From Betaproteobacteria bacterium (lineage in GTDB: Bacteria > Pseudomonadota > Gammaproteobacteria > Burkholderiales > Ga0077523): 64,000 nucleotides of DNA. The notes below the pieces were generated by a model. That model searched no databases and was not told the origin of the DNA. It worked only from the letters and a program-made list of their open reading frames with translations. A program made the translations under genes and the position numbers. The stretch covers positions 1 through 64,000 of the forward strand of contig WGLR01000007.1 of the NCBI GenBank assembly GCA_016125475.1, read 5' to 3'. Numbering within the stretch: the stretch's first letter is position 1; each line of letters begins with the position of its first letter. Of this stretch, positions 33,238 through 42,567 are shown piece after piece.

Positions 33238-33260
33238 ATCACCTCGCCCGACCCCAATCT
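33233..33260 (+). promoter_or_regulatory. Possible second sigma-32 promoter, before dnaK
   Basis: CTTGAA at 33233-33238, overlapping the grpE stop codon, and CCCCAATCT at 33252-33260 with a 13-nt gap. The -10 part has one extra base compared with CCCCATNT, so it is weaker than the grpE promoter. It would give dnaK extra heat-shock transcription. Confidence 0.5.
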
Positions 33261-33304
33261 AGCCTGCTAACCAACCAACACATCTTTCCAAACGGGGAAA
33301 CGAC

Positions 33305-35242
33305 ATGGCAAAGATCATCGGTATCGACCTCGGTACCACCAACTCCTGCGTGGCCATCATGGAGAACGGCCAGGCCAAGGTGATCGAGAACTCCGAGGGT
33401 GCGCGCACGACGCCGTCCCTCGTCGCGTACGCGGAGGACGGCGAGATCCTCACGGGTGCGCCGGCCAAGCGCCAGGCCGTGACGAACCCGAAGAACACGC
33501 TGTACGCCGTCAAGCGCCTCATCGGACGTCGCTTCAAGGAAGGCGAGGTGCAGAAGGCGCTCAAGCTGATGCCCTACGCGATCGTCGAGAACGCCAACGG
33601 AGACGCGTGGGTGGAGGTTCGCGGCAAGCGCATCGCGCCGCCGGAAGTGTCGGCGCAGGTGCTCATGAAGATGAAGAAGACGGCCGAGGACTACCTCGGC
33701 GAACCGGTCACCGAGGCCGTCATCACGGTGCCCGCGTACTTCAACGACTCCCAGCGTCAGGCGACCAAGGACGCCGGGCGCATCGCAGGGCTCGACGTCA
33801 AGCGCATCATCAACGAACCCACGGCCGCCGCGCTCGCGTTCGGCATGGACAAGTCTGGCGGCAAGGACCGCAAGATCGCCGTCTATGACCTGGGGGGTGG
33901 CACGTTCGACATCTCGATCATCGAGATCGCCGACGTCGACGGCGAGAAGCAGTTCGAGGTGCTCGCGACCAACGGTGACACGTTCCTCGGTGGCGAGGAC
34001 TTCGACCACCGGCTCATCGAATACGTCATCGGCGAGGTCAAGAAGGATCAGGGCGTCGACCTGTCCAAGGACGTGCTTGCACTCCAGCGGCTGAAGGAGG
34101 CCGCCGAGAAGGCGAAGATCGAGCTCTCGTCGTCGGCGCAGACCGAGATCAACCTGCCGTACATCACGGCGGACGCGAGCGGTCCGAAGCACCTTGCGAT
34201 GAAGATCACGCGCGCGAAGTTCGAGAGCCTCGTCGAGGATCTCATCGAGAAGTCGATCGAGCCGTGTCGTGTCGCGATCAAGGACGCGGGCGTGAAGGTG
34301 TCGGAGATCGACGACGTGATTCTCGTCGGCGGCATGACCCGCATGCCGAAGGTCCAGGAGAAGGTGAAGGAGTTCTTCGGACGGGATCCCCGCAAGGACG
34401 TGAACCCGGACGAGGCAGTCGCGGTCGGTGCGGCCGTTCAGGGTGGCGTGCTCAAGGGCGACGTGCAGGACGTCCTGCTGCTCGACGTGACGCCCCTGTC
34501 CCTCGGCATCGAGACGCTCGGCGGCGTGATGACCAAGCTCATCCAGAAGAACACGACGATCCCGACCAAGGCGAACCAGGTGTTCTCGACCGCGGACGAC
34601 AACCAGCCGGCCGTGACCATCAAGGTTCTCCAGGGCGAGCGCGAGATGGCGGGCGCGAACAAGAGTCTCGGGGAGTTCAACCTCGAGGGGATCCCGCCCG
34701 CTCCGCGCGGCATGCCGCAGATCGAGGTGACCTTCGACATCGACGCCAACGGGATCCTGCACGTGTCCGCACGCGACAAGGCCACGGGCAAGGAGAACAA
34801 GATCACCATCAAGGCGAGCTCCGGTCTGTCCGAAGACGAGATCGACCGCATGGTGAAGGACGCCGAAGTGAACGCCGAAGAGGACAAGAGGCTGCGCGAG
34901 ACCGTGGATGCGCGCAACCAGCTCGACGCGCAGGTCCACCAGGTTCGCAAGGCGCTCGGCGAGCACGGCGACAAGATCGACGCGGACGAGAAGGCGAAGA
35001 TCGAGGAAGCCCTGAAGGAAGCCGACGAAGCCCTGAAGAACGGCGACAAGAGCACGATGGAAGCCAAGGGCGAGGCGCTCATGCAGGCGTCGCACAAGCT
35101 GGCCGAGAAGATGTACGCAGGCGCCCAGCAGGACGCCGCGGCCGGGGCTACGGGTGGCGCGCAGGCGTCGGGTGGTGGTTCCAAGGCGGACGACAGCGAC
35201 GTCGTGGATGCGGAGTTCGAGGAAGTCAGGGACCGCAAGTAA
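33305..35242 (+). CDS. dnaK: Chaperone DnaK (Hsp70)
   Basis: 645 residues, full length. ATPase domain with [35 protein letters not shown]-type motif ([15 protein letters not shown]) and [20 protein letters not shown]; substrate domain with [18 protein letters not shown]; a C-terminal lid and an acidic end ([10 protein letters not shown]). Binds unfolded proteins with DnaJ and GrpE. Between grpE and dnaJ, in the order normal for proteobacteria; a terminator separates it from dnaJ. Confidence 0.98.
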   Translation: MAKIIGIDLGTTNSCVAIMENGQAKVIENSEGARTTPSLVAYAEDGEILTGAPAKRQAVTNPKNTLYAVKRLIGRRFKEGEVQKALKLMPYAIVENANGDAWVEVRGKRIAPPEVSAQVLMKMKKTAEDYLGEPVTEAVITVPAYFNDSQRQATKDAGRIAGLDVKRIINEPTAAALAFGMDKSGGKDRKIAVYDLGGGTFDISIIEIADVDGEKQFEVLATNGDTFLGGEDFDHRLIEYVIGEVKKDQGVDLSKDVLALQRLKEAAEKAKIELSSSAQTEINLPYITADASGPKHLAMKITRAKFESLVEDLIEKSIEPCRVAIKDAGVKVSEIDDVILVGGMTRMPKVQEKVKEFFGRDPRKDVNPDEAVAVGAAVQGGVLKGDVQDVLLLDVTPLSLGIETLGGVMTKLIQKNTTIPTKANQVFSTADDNQPAVTIKVLQGEREMAGANKSLGEFNLEGIPPAPRGMPQIEVTFDIDANGILHVSARDKATGKENKITIKASSGLSEDEIDRMVKDAEVNAEEDKRLRETVDARNQLDAQVHQVRKALGEHGDKIDADEKAKIEEALKEADEALKNGDKSTMEAKGEALMQASHKLAEKMYAGAQQDAAAGATGGAQASGGGSKADDSDVVDAEFEEVRDRK

Positions 35243-35296
35243 GCTCCGGTCCATCGGGACGACGCGGGCGGAAGCCTCCCGTCGTCCCGTGAGCGA

Positions 35297-35330
35297 GGCG
35301 AGGACACCGTCGAGGTCGTCCTCGCCTTTT
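35297..35330 (+). terminator. Intrinsic terminator between dnaK and dnaJ
   Basis: GGCGAGGAC pairs with GTCCTCGCC over a 12-nt loop, followed by TTTT. A second hairpin (GGGACGACG...CGTCGTCCC, about 35256-35288) lies just before it. Together they should lower dnaJ transcription relative to dnaK. Confidence 0.75.
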
Positions 35331-35390
35331 GTCATGGACGGACCCTGGAAGGGTCGAACACGTCTGCGTCCCCGAGACGAGATCTGAACG

Positions 35391-36515
35391 ATGGCGAAAA
35401 GAGACTATTACGAAGTGCTGGGCGTGAATCGCGACGCCTCGGACGACGACATCAAGAAAGCCTACCGGCGGCTGGCGATGAAGCACCACCCCGACCGCAA
35501 TCCCGACAACGCGGACTCGGAAGCACTCTTCAAGGAAGCGAAGGAGGCGTACGAGGTGCTGTCCGACCCGCAGAAGCGGGCGGCCTACGACTCGTACGGT
35601 CATGCCGGTGTCGACCCCTCGGTCGCGGGCGCGGCCGGCGCCGGAGCCGGATTCGGCGGCTTCGCCGACGCGTTCGGCGACATCTTCGGCGAGATCTTCG
35701 GCAACGCGGGAGGGCGCAGGTCGAACGTCTACCGCGGGGCCGACCTCCGGTACAACCTCGAGATCACCCTGGAGGAGGCCGCACGCGGCACCGAGACGCG
35801 CATTCGCATCCCGACCATGGACGAATGCGAGACGTGTCACGGCACGGGATCGAAACCGGGCACGTCGCCCAAGACCTGCACGACCTGCGGCGGACACGGG
35901 CAGGTGCGGATGCAGCAGGGCTTCTTCTCGATCCAGCAGACCTGTCCCCGCTGTCACGGCAGCGGCAAGATGATCACCGATCCCTGCGGGACATGCGGGG
36001 GCGTGGGGCGCACCAAGCGACAGAAGACGCTGTCGGTGAAGATTCCCGCCGGTGTCGACGAGGGCGATCGCATTCGTCTGTCGGGCGAGGGCGAGGCCGG
36101 GATGAACGGCGGCCCGGGCGGAGATCTCTACGTCGTGATCCACATCCAGGAACACGCCGTGTTCCAGAGGGACCAAAACGACCTGCTCTGCGAGATGCCG
36201 ATCAGCTTCACGACGGCGGCGCTCGGCGGCGAGATCGAAGTGCCCACGCTCGACGGTGCCGCGAAGATCCGCATTCCCGCGGAGACACAGTCGGGCCGGC
36301 TGTTCCGCCTGCGCGGCAAGGGCATCAAGGGAGTACGGTCAGGCACGCACGGCGACCTGCTGTGCCGCGTCATGGTCGAGACGCCCGTGAATCTCACGCC
36401 CCGTCAGCGGGAACTCCTGGAAGAGCTGGAGTCCATCAACGCGCGGGACGCGTCGGCGCACAATCCTCGCGCCAAGTCGTGGATGGACAAGGTGAAGGAG
36501 TTCTTCGGTCCCTGA
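35391..36515 (+). CDS. dnaJ: Chaperone DnaJ (Hsp40)
   Basis: 374 residues. J domain at 1-70 with the HPD motif ([10 protein letters not shown]), a Gly/Phe-rich linker ([16 protein letters not shown]), the zinc domain with four CxxCxGxG-type repeats ([42 protein letters not shown]) and two C-terminal substrate-binding domains. It delivers substrates to DnaK and stimulates its ATPase. Third gene of the heat-shock group. Confidence 0.98.
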   Translation: MAKRDYYEVLGVNRDASDDDIKKAYRRLAMKHHPDRNPDNADSEALFKEAKEAYEVLSDPQKRAAYDSYGHAGVDPSVAGAAGAGAGFGGFADAFGDIFGEIFGNAGGRRSNVYRGADLRYNLEITLEEAARGTETRIRIPTMDECETCHGTGSKPGTSPKTCTTCGGHGQVRMQQGFFSIQQTCPRCHGSGKMITDPCGTCGGVGRTKRQKTLSVKIPAGVDEGDRIRLSGEGEAGMNGGPGGDLYVVIHIQEHAVFQRDQNDLLCEMPISFTTAALGGEIEVPTLDGAAKIRIPAETQSGRLFRLRGKGIKGVRSGTHGDLLCRVMVETPVNLTPRQRELLEELESINARDASAHNPRAKSWMDKVKEFFGP

Positions 36516-36522
36516 ACTTCCC

Positions 36523-36550
36523 TGCGGGGGATGGCCACGCCTCCCCCGCA
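36523..36550. terminator. Hairpin between convergent dnaJ and lipid-kinase genes
   Basis: TGCGGGGG pairs with CCCCCGCA around an 11-12-nt loop, 8 nt after the dnaJ stop. No T run follows, so intrinsic termination is uncertain; its placement between convergent genes supports a 3'-end role. Confidence 0.4.
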
Positions 36551-36577
36551 TCGGACCGACGAAGGTCGGGTCTGTGC

Positions 36578-37492
36578 TCAGGCGGCCCTGGGAAGGACGA
36601 CCTCAGGCACGACGAGTCGCAGACTCGCAGGTTCGACCTCGAACGACGCCGGCAGCCAGCCGATCGCCTCTCCGTCGGCGGCGATCGGCACCGGGTCGTC
36701 GCTCGTCACCTCGATACGACGAGCCTGCCAGCGATCGATCCCGGGGTGGTCCAGCGGCAGGCGGTGTACGCCCGCATCGTGACGGAGGGATTCGATCAGG
36801 CCCACGTCGTGCACGCGGATGACGTCCAGAAAGCCGTCGTTCAGGCGGGCCTGCGGCAAGGGACCGAGGTCACCCAGAGCGTATCGACCGTTGCCGATGA
36901 TGAGCTTGGCAGTGGGCGCGATGCCGAGGTCCTGCCCGTCGATCCAGAGGCGGATACGTGCGAGACGTGACTTCCGTACCCGGAACACGGAACGCGCACG
37001 CCGGGAGATCCACTGAGCCAGCGAGTGTCCACGCACGCCCGGGGACACGGATTCGTCGCAGCCGGGCCCCGCTTCCGCGACATTGGAGAACCGACGCTTG
37101 ATCGCGCGAAATCCTTCGTCGCGACACTGGATCATTCCCACGTCGATCGACACGGTTGCCGATCCGAGCGCGACGCGGACGGCGGCCTGGGGGTCGGTCG
37201 GCAGCGCCACCGAGCGCGCGAAGTCATTGGAAGTACCGAAAGGAAGGAGGCCGATCTCCACACCGGTCCCGGCGAGCGCGTTGGCCGCCATCCGCATGGA
37301 CCCGTCCCCGCCGGCCACGACCACGCGCCGGATGCCCTTCGCGGTCACGTTGGATACGAACCGCCGGAACTCCCCCACCTGCTGGGTCTCCACGATCTGT
37401 GCGGAAGGTGCGTACTCGCGGACGAGCGCGATCAGGTCTTTCGCGACCGCAGGCTCCACCGACGTGGTGTTTACGACGAGGGCGAGAGTCAT
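36578..37492 (-). CDS. Diacylglycerol/lipid kinase-family protein (YegS/BmrU-like)
   Basis: 304 residues from the ATG at 37492; the upstream in-frame stretch lacks resemblance. The catalytic domain has VVVAGGDGSMRMAANAL (GGDG motif) and LLPFGTSNDFARSVAL; the second domain includes IIGNGRYALGDLGPLPQARL and ending DGEAIGWLPASFEV. Proteins of this family phosphorylate diacylglycerol or similar lipids with ATP. Family assignment is firm, substrate open. Convergent with dnaJ. Confidence 0.88.
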   Translation of the reverse strand: MTLALVVNTTSVEPAVAKDLIALVREYAPSAQIVETQQVGEFRRFVSNVTAKGIRRVVVAGGDGSMRMAANALAGTGVEIGLLPFGTSNDFARSVALPTDPQAAVRVALGSATVSIDVGMIQCRDEGFRAIKRRFSNVAEAGPGCDESVSPGVRGHSLAQWISRRARSVFRVRKSRLARIRLWIDGQDLGIAPTAKLIIGNGRYALGDLGPLPQARLNDGFLDVIRVHDVGLIESLRHDAGVHRLPLDHPGIDRWQARRIEVTSDDPVPIAADGEAIGWLPASFEVEPASLRLVVPEVVLPRAA

Positions 37493-37727
37493 CACGCTGC
37501 CGGACGTTCCGTGAACGGCAGTTCGAAGCAGCCCGTCCACGCCGGCGTCCGGCGGGGGTGTCGACGGCGCCCGGATGGCTGCTGTTCCGGTGACCGGAAT
37601 GGTCCTTTCACCATGGTGGTTCTTGTGATCGACCCGCAACAGTGTTGTTTCCATTTTCCGAAATGCACTCCGACACCGCAACTCCCGGCGCGCTGTCGTT
37701 CGACCGGCGAGCGTCGGGCGGGCGATC

Positions 37728-38468
37728 TCATGGCTCGAATCTCACGACGCCGGTACCGCCGTCCAGCATGGCTCCGATCACGGCAACACGTCCGGACCTG
37801 ACCCGCTCCCGTATCGACGGACTGCGGGCCAGAACCCGGCGCACGCTCAGATAGACATTCTCGCGTTCGACACGGGAAACGAATCCGGGTTCGCTGCGCT
37901 GCACGATGTCCGCGCTGTCCGCGCGCGCGAGCGCGGCTCCGAGGGCTTCCCGGAGCTGTCCGTCGGCATCTTCCCGCCCATCCCCGGCACACGCCTGCCG
38001 GACCGCGTCGCACCCGTCGTGACCGAGCACGACGATGAGCTTGACGCCTGCGAACGCCACTGCGTACTCGAGACTGCCGAGCACGTCGGCATCGACGACA
38101 TTTCCCGCCACCCGCACCGCGACGATGTCACCGATGCCCTGATCGAAAACGCGTTCGGGGCTCGTGCGCGCATCCGTGCAGGTCAGGACAGCCGCGAACG
38201 GGTATGCCCCATCGCGAGTGGCCTTCAGGTCGAGATATTCGTTGCGATAGGCCGGGCTGCCCGCCACGAACCGCTCGTTGCCCGCACGAAGCATCCGGAG
38301 CGCCTCGTCGGGCGTGATGGCGACCTGACGCTCGCGTGTGAGCGGCATCCGGCGCGGGCCATCCGCTTCGACCGCCGCGGATGACCCCGGTACGCTCGAC
38401 GCGCATGCCGACACGAGCACGAGAGAGGCTGCGATCGCGAGACGAACCACTGGCGCGAGCAGCCTCAT
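37728..38468 (-). CDS. Beta-carbonic anhydrase-like lipoprotein (copy 1)
   Basis: 246 residues from the ATG at 38468. N-terminal lipoprotein signal AIAASLVLVSAC (lipobox VSAC), so it should be anchored in the periplasm. The beta-carbonic-anhydrase zinc ligands and the Asp-Arg dyad are intact: VLTCTDARTSPERVF and VVLGHDGCDAV (Cys, Asp-x-Arg, His-x-x-Cys); AVRVAGNVVDADVLGSLEYA also fits. It should interconvert CO2 and bicarbonate. Next to a related copy, 96 nt away. A start eight codons upstream is also open. Confidence 0.88.
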   Translation of the reverse strand: MRLLAPVVRLAIAASLVLVSACASSVPGSSAAVEADGPRRMPLTRERQVAITPDEALRMLRAGNERFVAGSPAYRNEYLDLKATRDGAYPFAAVLTCTDARTSPERVFDQGIGDIVAVRVAGNVVDADVLGSLEYAVAFAGVKLIVVLGHDGCDAVRQACAGDGREDADGQLREALGAALARADSADIVQRSEPGFVSRVERENVYLSVRRVLARSPSIRERVRSGRVAVIGAMLDGGTGVVRFEP

Positions 38469-38564
38469 GCGCCGCGTCCCGTCGGGCGACACGCGCAGTC
38501 TGCACCCTGTCGGCCGGATCCGGTCGGACGCCGCGCCTGTCGTGGAGGGTGACTGCCGTGCACG

Positions 38565-39353
38565 TTACAGGTGCAGGGAATCGTGAACGGCCATCTGTTC
38601 CGCGGGATCATGATTCTCGAAGAACGTCACGCGCCCCGTCTCGACGTCGAGCATCGCCCCGACGACCATGAGCTTTCCTTCGCTCACGAGACCGCGGAGG
38701 ACCGGACTGTCGGAGAGCAGCTGGCGCACCTGCCTGTGGACGTTCGCCTCGGCGACCCTGTCGACGAAGGATGCGTTCTTCGAATTGCGCGGCGTGCCGT
38801 CCTCGGGAACCGAATCCATGGCGGGACGGAGCTTCTCGAGAAGATCCGTGAGATTGCCCATCTTCACGTTGTCACAGATTCCCTTCACCGCCCCGCAGTG
38901 GGTGTGGCCCATGATCACGATGACGCGCGCACCCGCGACCTTCGACCCGTACTCGAGACTGCCGATGATGTCGCGGTTCACGACGTTGCCCGCCACACGT
39001 GCGGTGAAGATGTCGCCGACACCCTGGTCGAAGATGACTTCCGGGGCGGCTCGCGAGTCGATGCAGCTCACGACGCTCGCGAACGGGAACTGTCCGTGAC
39101 CGGTCATCTTCACCTGCTCGTGGAGGTCGCGCTTCGCGAGCTTTCCGGCAAGAAACCGGTCGTTCCCCTCCTGAAGCATCTTCAGCGCGATCTCCGGTGT
39201 GATCCTCGACTGCCGCTCCCGCGTCATCACGGCGCCCGGGACGGGCGCCGCGCCCTGCTGTCCGTGGTCGCTCCGACCGACCGCGGAATCGGTCGCGCAC
39301 GCGACCACGGCGAGCGCCATGGCGGAAATCAATGCTCTCACGAAAGGTTTCAT
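38565..39353 (-). CDS. Beta-carbonic anhydrase lipoprotein (copy 2)
   Basis: 262 residues. The signal ends in LAVVAC, a lipobox. Zinc ligands: VVSCIDSRAAPEVIFDQG and IMGHTHCGAVKGICDN; conserved ARVAGNVVNRDIIGSLEYG. It shares the whole layout with copy 1 (lipobox, RERQ-x-x-I-T-P-x-x-A-L-x-M-L, catalytic motifs), so the two arose by duplication, but they have diverged strongly. Upstream gene of the pair; both probably share a transcript. Confidence 0.9.
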   Translation of the reverse strand: MKPFVRALISAMALAVVACATDSAVGRSDHGQQGAAPVPGAVMTRERQSRITPEIALKMLQEGNDRFLAGKLAKRDLHEQVKMTGHGQFPFASVVSCIDSRAAPEVIFDQGVGDIFTARVAGNVVNRDIIGSLEYGSKVAGARVIVIMGHTHCGAVKGICDNVKMGNLTDLLEKLRPAMDSVPEDGTPRNSKNASFVDRVAEANVHRQVRQLLSDSPVLRGLVSEGKLMVVGAMLDVETGRVTFFENHDPAEQMAVHDSLHL

Positions 39354-39577
39354 GCCAATCTCCTGCAGGGCCGCGCGGGCCAGTCTCGTCGTTGATCGAG
39401 CATTACGGACGAGGGGCGGTGAACTTGAGCCTGCGCCGCCCCGGCGAGGATGCCGCTGGCAAACCGCTGCCTCGGGGTCCAGAATCCGCACGACTGGTCG
39501 GCGAGGCGGGCCAGCCGCACCGCGCAGGGCGAAGGGTCCATGCCCTTCGACGGGGCACTGCATTCGTGGCGTACGAC

Positions 39578-40204
39578 ATGGCGGAGATCATCTGCGTTAT
39601 CGGAAACAAGGGAGGTACCGGGAAGACGACCATCTCCCACATGCTCGGAGAAGGACTCGGGCTCAATGGCTACCGCGCGGCGGTGGTGCTCACGGACACC
39701 GGTCGTGCACTGCTGTCGCGCGAGAACCGCCGCTACCTGACTGCCGACGCGAGAACGCCCGGGCAGCTGTCCGGGATCGTCGGGAAACTGCACGCACTGA
39801 AGGGCTGGATCGGCGTGATCGACGGCGGCGGCAGCCGTACCGAACACGATCGCCGGCTCGCCGACCTCGCGAGCCTGCTGCTGCTTCCGTTCCGGGACTC
39901 GCCGGAAGACGTTCGCACGTTGCGTCAGGATCTCGAGCGGTTTCCCGATGCTCTCGCACTGCCTTCCCAGTGGCCCACGAACCCCTGGCAGCGCGAAGCC
40001 GCGCAGCGCCTCCTCGACGAGGTTGTCGCGGACTGGCCCGACCGGGTGCTCGACCCGGTGCCGTCGGTAAGCAGTTCCAAACTGCTCCTGTTCGAGACAC
40101 TGCCCCCGACCCTGCCGACGCCGCTCCACAACGCCTGCCGGCAACTGGCCGCCCAGGCACTCGACCGTCTCGGTCTGGAATTTTTTCCCGAGCGGATTGC
40201 CTGA
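39578..40204 (+). CDS. Orphan ParA/MinD-like ATPase
   Basis: 208 residues from the ATG at 39578. The deviant Walker A motif IGNKGGTGKTTISHMLGEGL is at residues 7-26; IGVIDGGGSRTEHDRRLADL replaces the usual Walker B/A' region, and LLLLPFRDSPEDVRTLRQDL follows. No parB, parS-like repeats or chromosome-partition genes are nearby, so it is not the chromosomal ParA. It may position some other cell component. Divergent from the carbonic anhydrases, followed by zwf after 180 nt. Confidence 0.8.
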   Translation: MAEIICVIGNKGGTGKTTISHMLGEGLGLNGYRAAVVLTDTGRALLSRENRRYLTADARTPGQLSGIVGKLHALKGWIGVIDGGGSRTEHDRRLADLASLLLLPFRDSPEDVRTLRQDLERFPDALALPSQWPTNPWQREAAQRLLDEVVADWPDRVLDPVPSVSSSKLLLFETLPPTLPTPLHNACRQLAAQALDRLGLEFFPERIA

Positions 40205-40385
40205 CCAGTCTGCGCGGCGGCCAGCGACGCCGCCACGCAAGGCCGGACGGTCGCGCGTTCGTCGACGCACACCTGCCGTGCAGACGACGCGCCGGCCGCG
40301 ACTTGCCTGCACCACAGCCGGTTCGTAGCATGGCATTTGCATTGCCCCGAAGAACCGCCCGCCCACTCCCAGCGAGGTCCGTCGA

Positions 40386-41879
40386 ATGACCGTGCGCATC
40401 ATCCCCGTGGAGCCGTTCGATCTCGTCGTGTTCGGCGCAACGGGCGACCTGTCCCGTCGCAAGCTCCTGCCCGCGCTCTTCCAGCGCGATCTCGCGGGTC
40501 AGATTCCCGCGGAAGCCCGCGTGATCGGCGCGGCACGTACCGCCCAGTCCAGTGAGGAATTCCGCGCGACGGCCCGCGAGGCCATCGCGTGCGAGGTGGG
40601 CGAGCACGAGGAGGCAGCCACGCGCTTCCTGAAACGCCTGCACTACGCGACGGTGGACGACTCCCGCGCGGACGCCTTCGAGGCACTGGTCTCGCTGCTC
40701 GCGGCAGAGCCCGACCGCATCCGCGTCTTCTATCTCGCCACGGCGCCCGAGCTGTTCGGGCCGCTCTGCGCGCGGCTGCGCGAACTGGGGCTCGTCCACG
40801 AACGCTCGCGCGTGGTGCTCGAGAAGCCGCTCGGCAAGGACCTGGCGTCGTCGTGTGCCGTGAACGACGCGGTCGGTGAGGTATTCCCCGAGCACTGCAT
40901 CTACCGGATCGACCACTATCTCGGCAAGGAAACGGTGCAGAACCTCATGGCACTGCGGTTCGCGAATGCGCTGTTCGAGCCCCTCTGGAACGCTGCACAC
41001 GTGGACCACGTGCAGATCACGGCCGTGGAATCGCTCGGAGTCGAAGGTCGTGCGGGCTACTACGACACGGCAGGTGCCATGCGTGACATGGTGCAGAACC
41101 ACATCCTGCAGCTTCTGTGTCTGGTGGCCATGGAACCACCGAGCGAACTGGGCGCCGACGCGGTGCGAGACGAGAAACTGAAGGTCCTGAAGGCGCTTCG
41201 CCCCGTCGCCCGGCCCGCCATCTCCCATTCGGTCGTGAGAGGCCAGTATCGTGCCGGGGTCGCAGGCGGGAAAGCCGTTCCGGGCTACACGGACGAACTG
41301 GGGCGCACGAGTTCGACCGAAACCTTCGTCGCACTCCGGGCGGACATCGCGAACTGGCGATGGTCCGGGGTGCCCTTCTACCTGCGCACCGGCAAGCGAC
41401 TGCCCGTGCGCATGTCGGAGATCGTGGTGTCGTTCCGGCCGATTCCCCACTCGGTGTTCGAGGACCGTGCGGGCATCATCCGTCCGAATCACCTCGTCAT
41501 CCGCCTGCAGCCGGACGAAGGCGTGAAGCTCTGGCTCATGATCAAGGATCCCGGACCCGGTGGCATGCGGCTCAAGCAGGTGCCTCTCGACATGAGCTTC
41601 GCGGAAGCGTTCGGCGTGCGCCACCCGGACGCATACGAGCGGCTGCTGCTGGATGTCGTGCGCGGCGACCAGACGCTGTTCATGCGCCGCGACGAAGTCG
41701 AGGCGGCCTGGGCGTGGATCGATCCCGTCATGGAAGCCTGGCGCGAGCTCGACGAGCCTCCCAAGCCGTATCCGGCAGGCACCTGGGGGCCCACCGCCGC
41801 CATCGCGCTGATCGAGCGCGACGGCCGCACCTGGCACGAGGACATGGCCTGGACCCGGCATGACACAGATATGGCATGA
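40386..41879 (+). CDS. zwf: Glucose-6-phosphate 1-dehydrogenase
   Basis: Oxidises glucose 6-phosphate to 6-phosphogluconolactone with NADP+ (or NAD+). 497 residues. Nucleotide-binding start FDLVVFGATGDLSRRKLLPA, RVVLEKPLGKDL, the active-site RIDHYLGKETVQNLMALRF and VPFYLRTGKRLP are all present. First gene of the zwf-pgl-edd-eda unit; its end overlaps pgl by 20 nt. Confidence 0.98.
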   Translation: MTVRIIPVEPFDLVVFGATGDLSRRKLLPALFQRDLAGQIPAEARVIGAARTAQSSEEFRATAREAIACEVGEHEEAATRFLKRLHYATVDDSRADAFEALVSLLAAEPDRIRVFYLATAPELFGPLCARLRELGLVHERSRVVLEKPLGKDLASSCAVNDAVGEVFPEHCIYRIDHYLGKETVQNLMALRFANALFEPLWNAAHVDHVQITAVESLGVEGRAGYYDTAGAMRDMVQNHILQLLCLVAMEPPSELGADAVRDEKLKVLKALRPVARPAISHSVVRGQYRAGVAGGKAVPGYTDELGRTSSTETFVALRADIANWRWSGVPFYLRTGKRLPVRMSEIVVSFRPIPHSVFEDRAGIIRPNHLVIRLQPDEGVKLWLMIKDPGPGGMRLKQVPLDMSFAEAFGVRHPDAYERLLLDVVRGDQTLFMRRDEVEAAWAWIDPVMEAWRELDEPPKPYPAGTWGPTAAIALIERDGRTWHEDMAWTRHDTDMA

Positions 41880-42558
41880 ATCCCCGAACCGCCGCGAGCT
41901 CGCGAGGGAGCTCGCGGGCTTCGTGACCGATCGCATCGCGCAGACCCTCCTCACGCGCGATCGCGCCGGTCTCGTCGTCTCCGGCGGACGCACGCCCGTG
42001 CAGTTCTTCGACGAGCTTGCGTCGCGGACGCTCCCGTGGTCACGCGTGGTGATCACGCTCGCGGACGAGCGGTGGGTCGACGAGACGTCGGACCGCTCCA
42101 ACGCGCGACTGGTCCGTGAACACCTGCTGCAGGGCGCCGCGACCGCCGCGTGCTTCGTTCCGCTCCATGTGGCCGATGTCCCGCACACGGCTGCACGGGA
42201 AGCCGTCCGCTCCCGCGTGGAACAGGTGCCGAGACCGTTTTCGGTGGTCGTACTCGGCGTGGGCGAAGACGGACACACGGCCTCGTTCTTTCCGCGCGCG
42301 ACGGAGCTCGCGGCGTGCCTCGACGGTGACACCCCGAGCACGGTGGTGCCGGTTGTGCAGCCGGGCACCGGGGAACCCCGCATGACACTCACGCTGCCCG
42401 TTCTGCTCGATGCCGATGCGCTGGTCCTGCATTTCGAGGGTGAGACGAAGCGCGACGTCGTCGAGCGTGCGTTGCGTCCGGGTCCCGAATCGGAACTCCC
42501 GGCGCGTGCCGTCCTCACACGGGCGAAGTGCCCCGTTCATCTGTTCTGGTCCCCCTGA
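41860..42558 (+). CDS. pgl: 6-phosphogluconolactonase
   Basis: Hydrolyses the lactone made by Zwf. 232 residues. SGGRTPVQFFDELASRTLPW, LADERWVDETSDRSNARLVR and VVLGVGEDGHTASFFP are the family's substrate-binding motifs. It overlaps zwf by 20 nt and is 9 nt before edd, so the four enzymes are co-expressed. Confidence 0.96.
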   Translation: MTQIWHESPNRRELARELAGFVTDRIAQTLLTRDRAGLVVSGGRTPVQFFDELASRTLPWSRVVITLADERWVDETSDRSNARLVREHLLQGAATAACFVPLHVADVPHTAAREAVRSRVEQVPRPFSVVVLGVGEDGHTASFFPRATELAACLDGDTPSTVVPVVQPGTGEPRMTLTLPVLLDADALVLHFEGETKRDVVERALRPGPESELPARAVLTRAKCPVHLFWSP

Positions 42559-42567
42559 AGGTTCGCC

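Noticed and set aside
33239-35335. 698-codon minus-strand frame
   Set aside because: Antisense of dnaK with low-complexity Arg/Leu/Asp composition; no start context.
39690-42518. 942-codon minus-strand frame
   Set aside because: Antisense across the ParA-like gene, zwf and pgl; no family resemblance.
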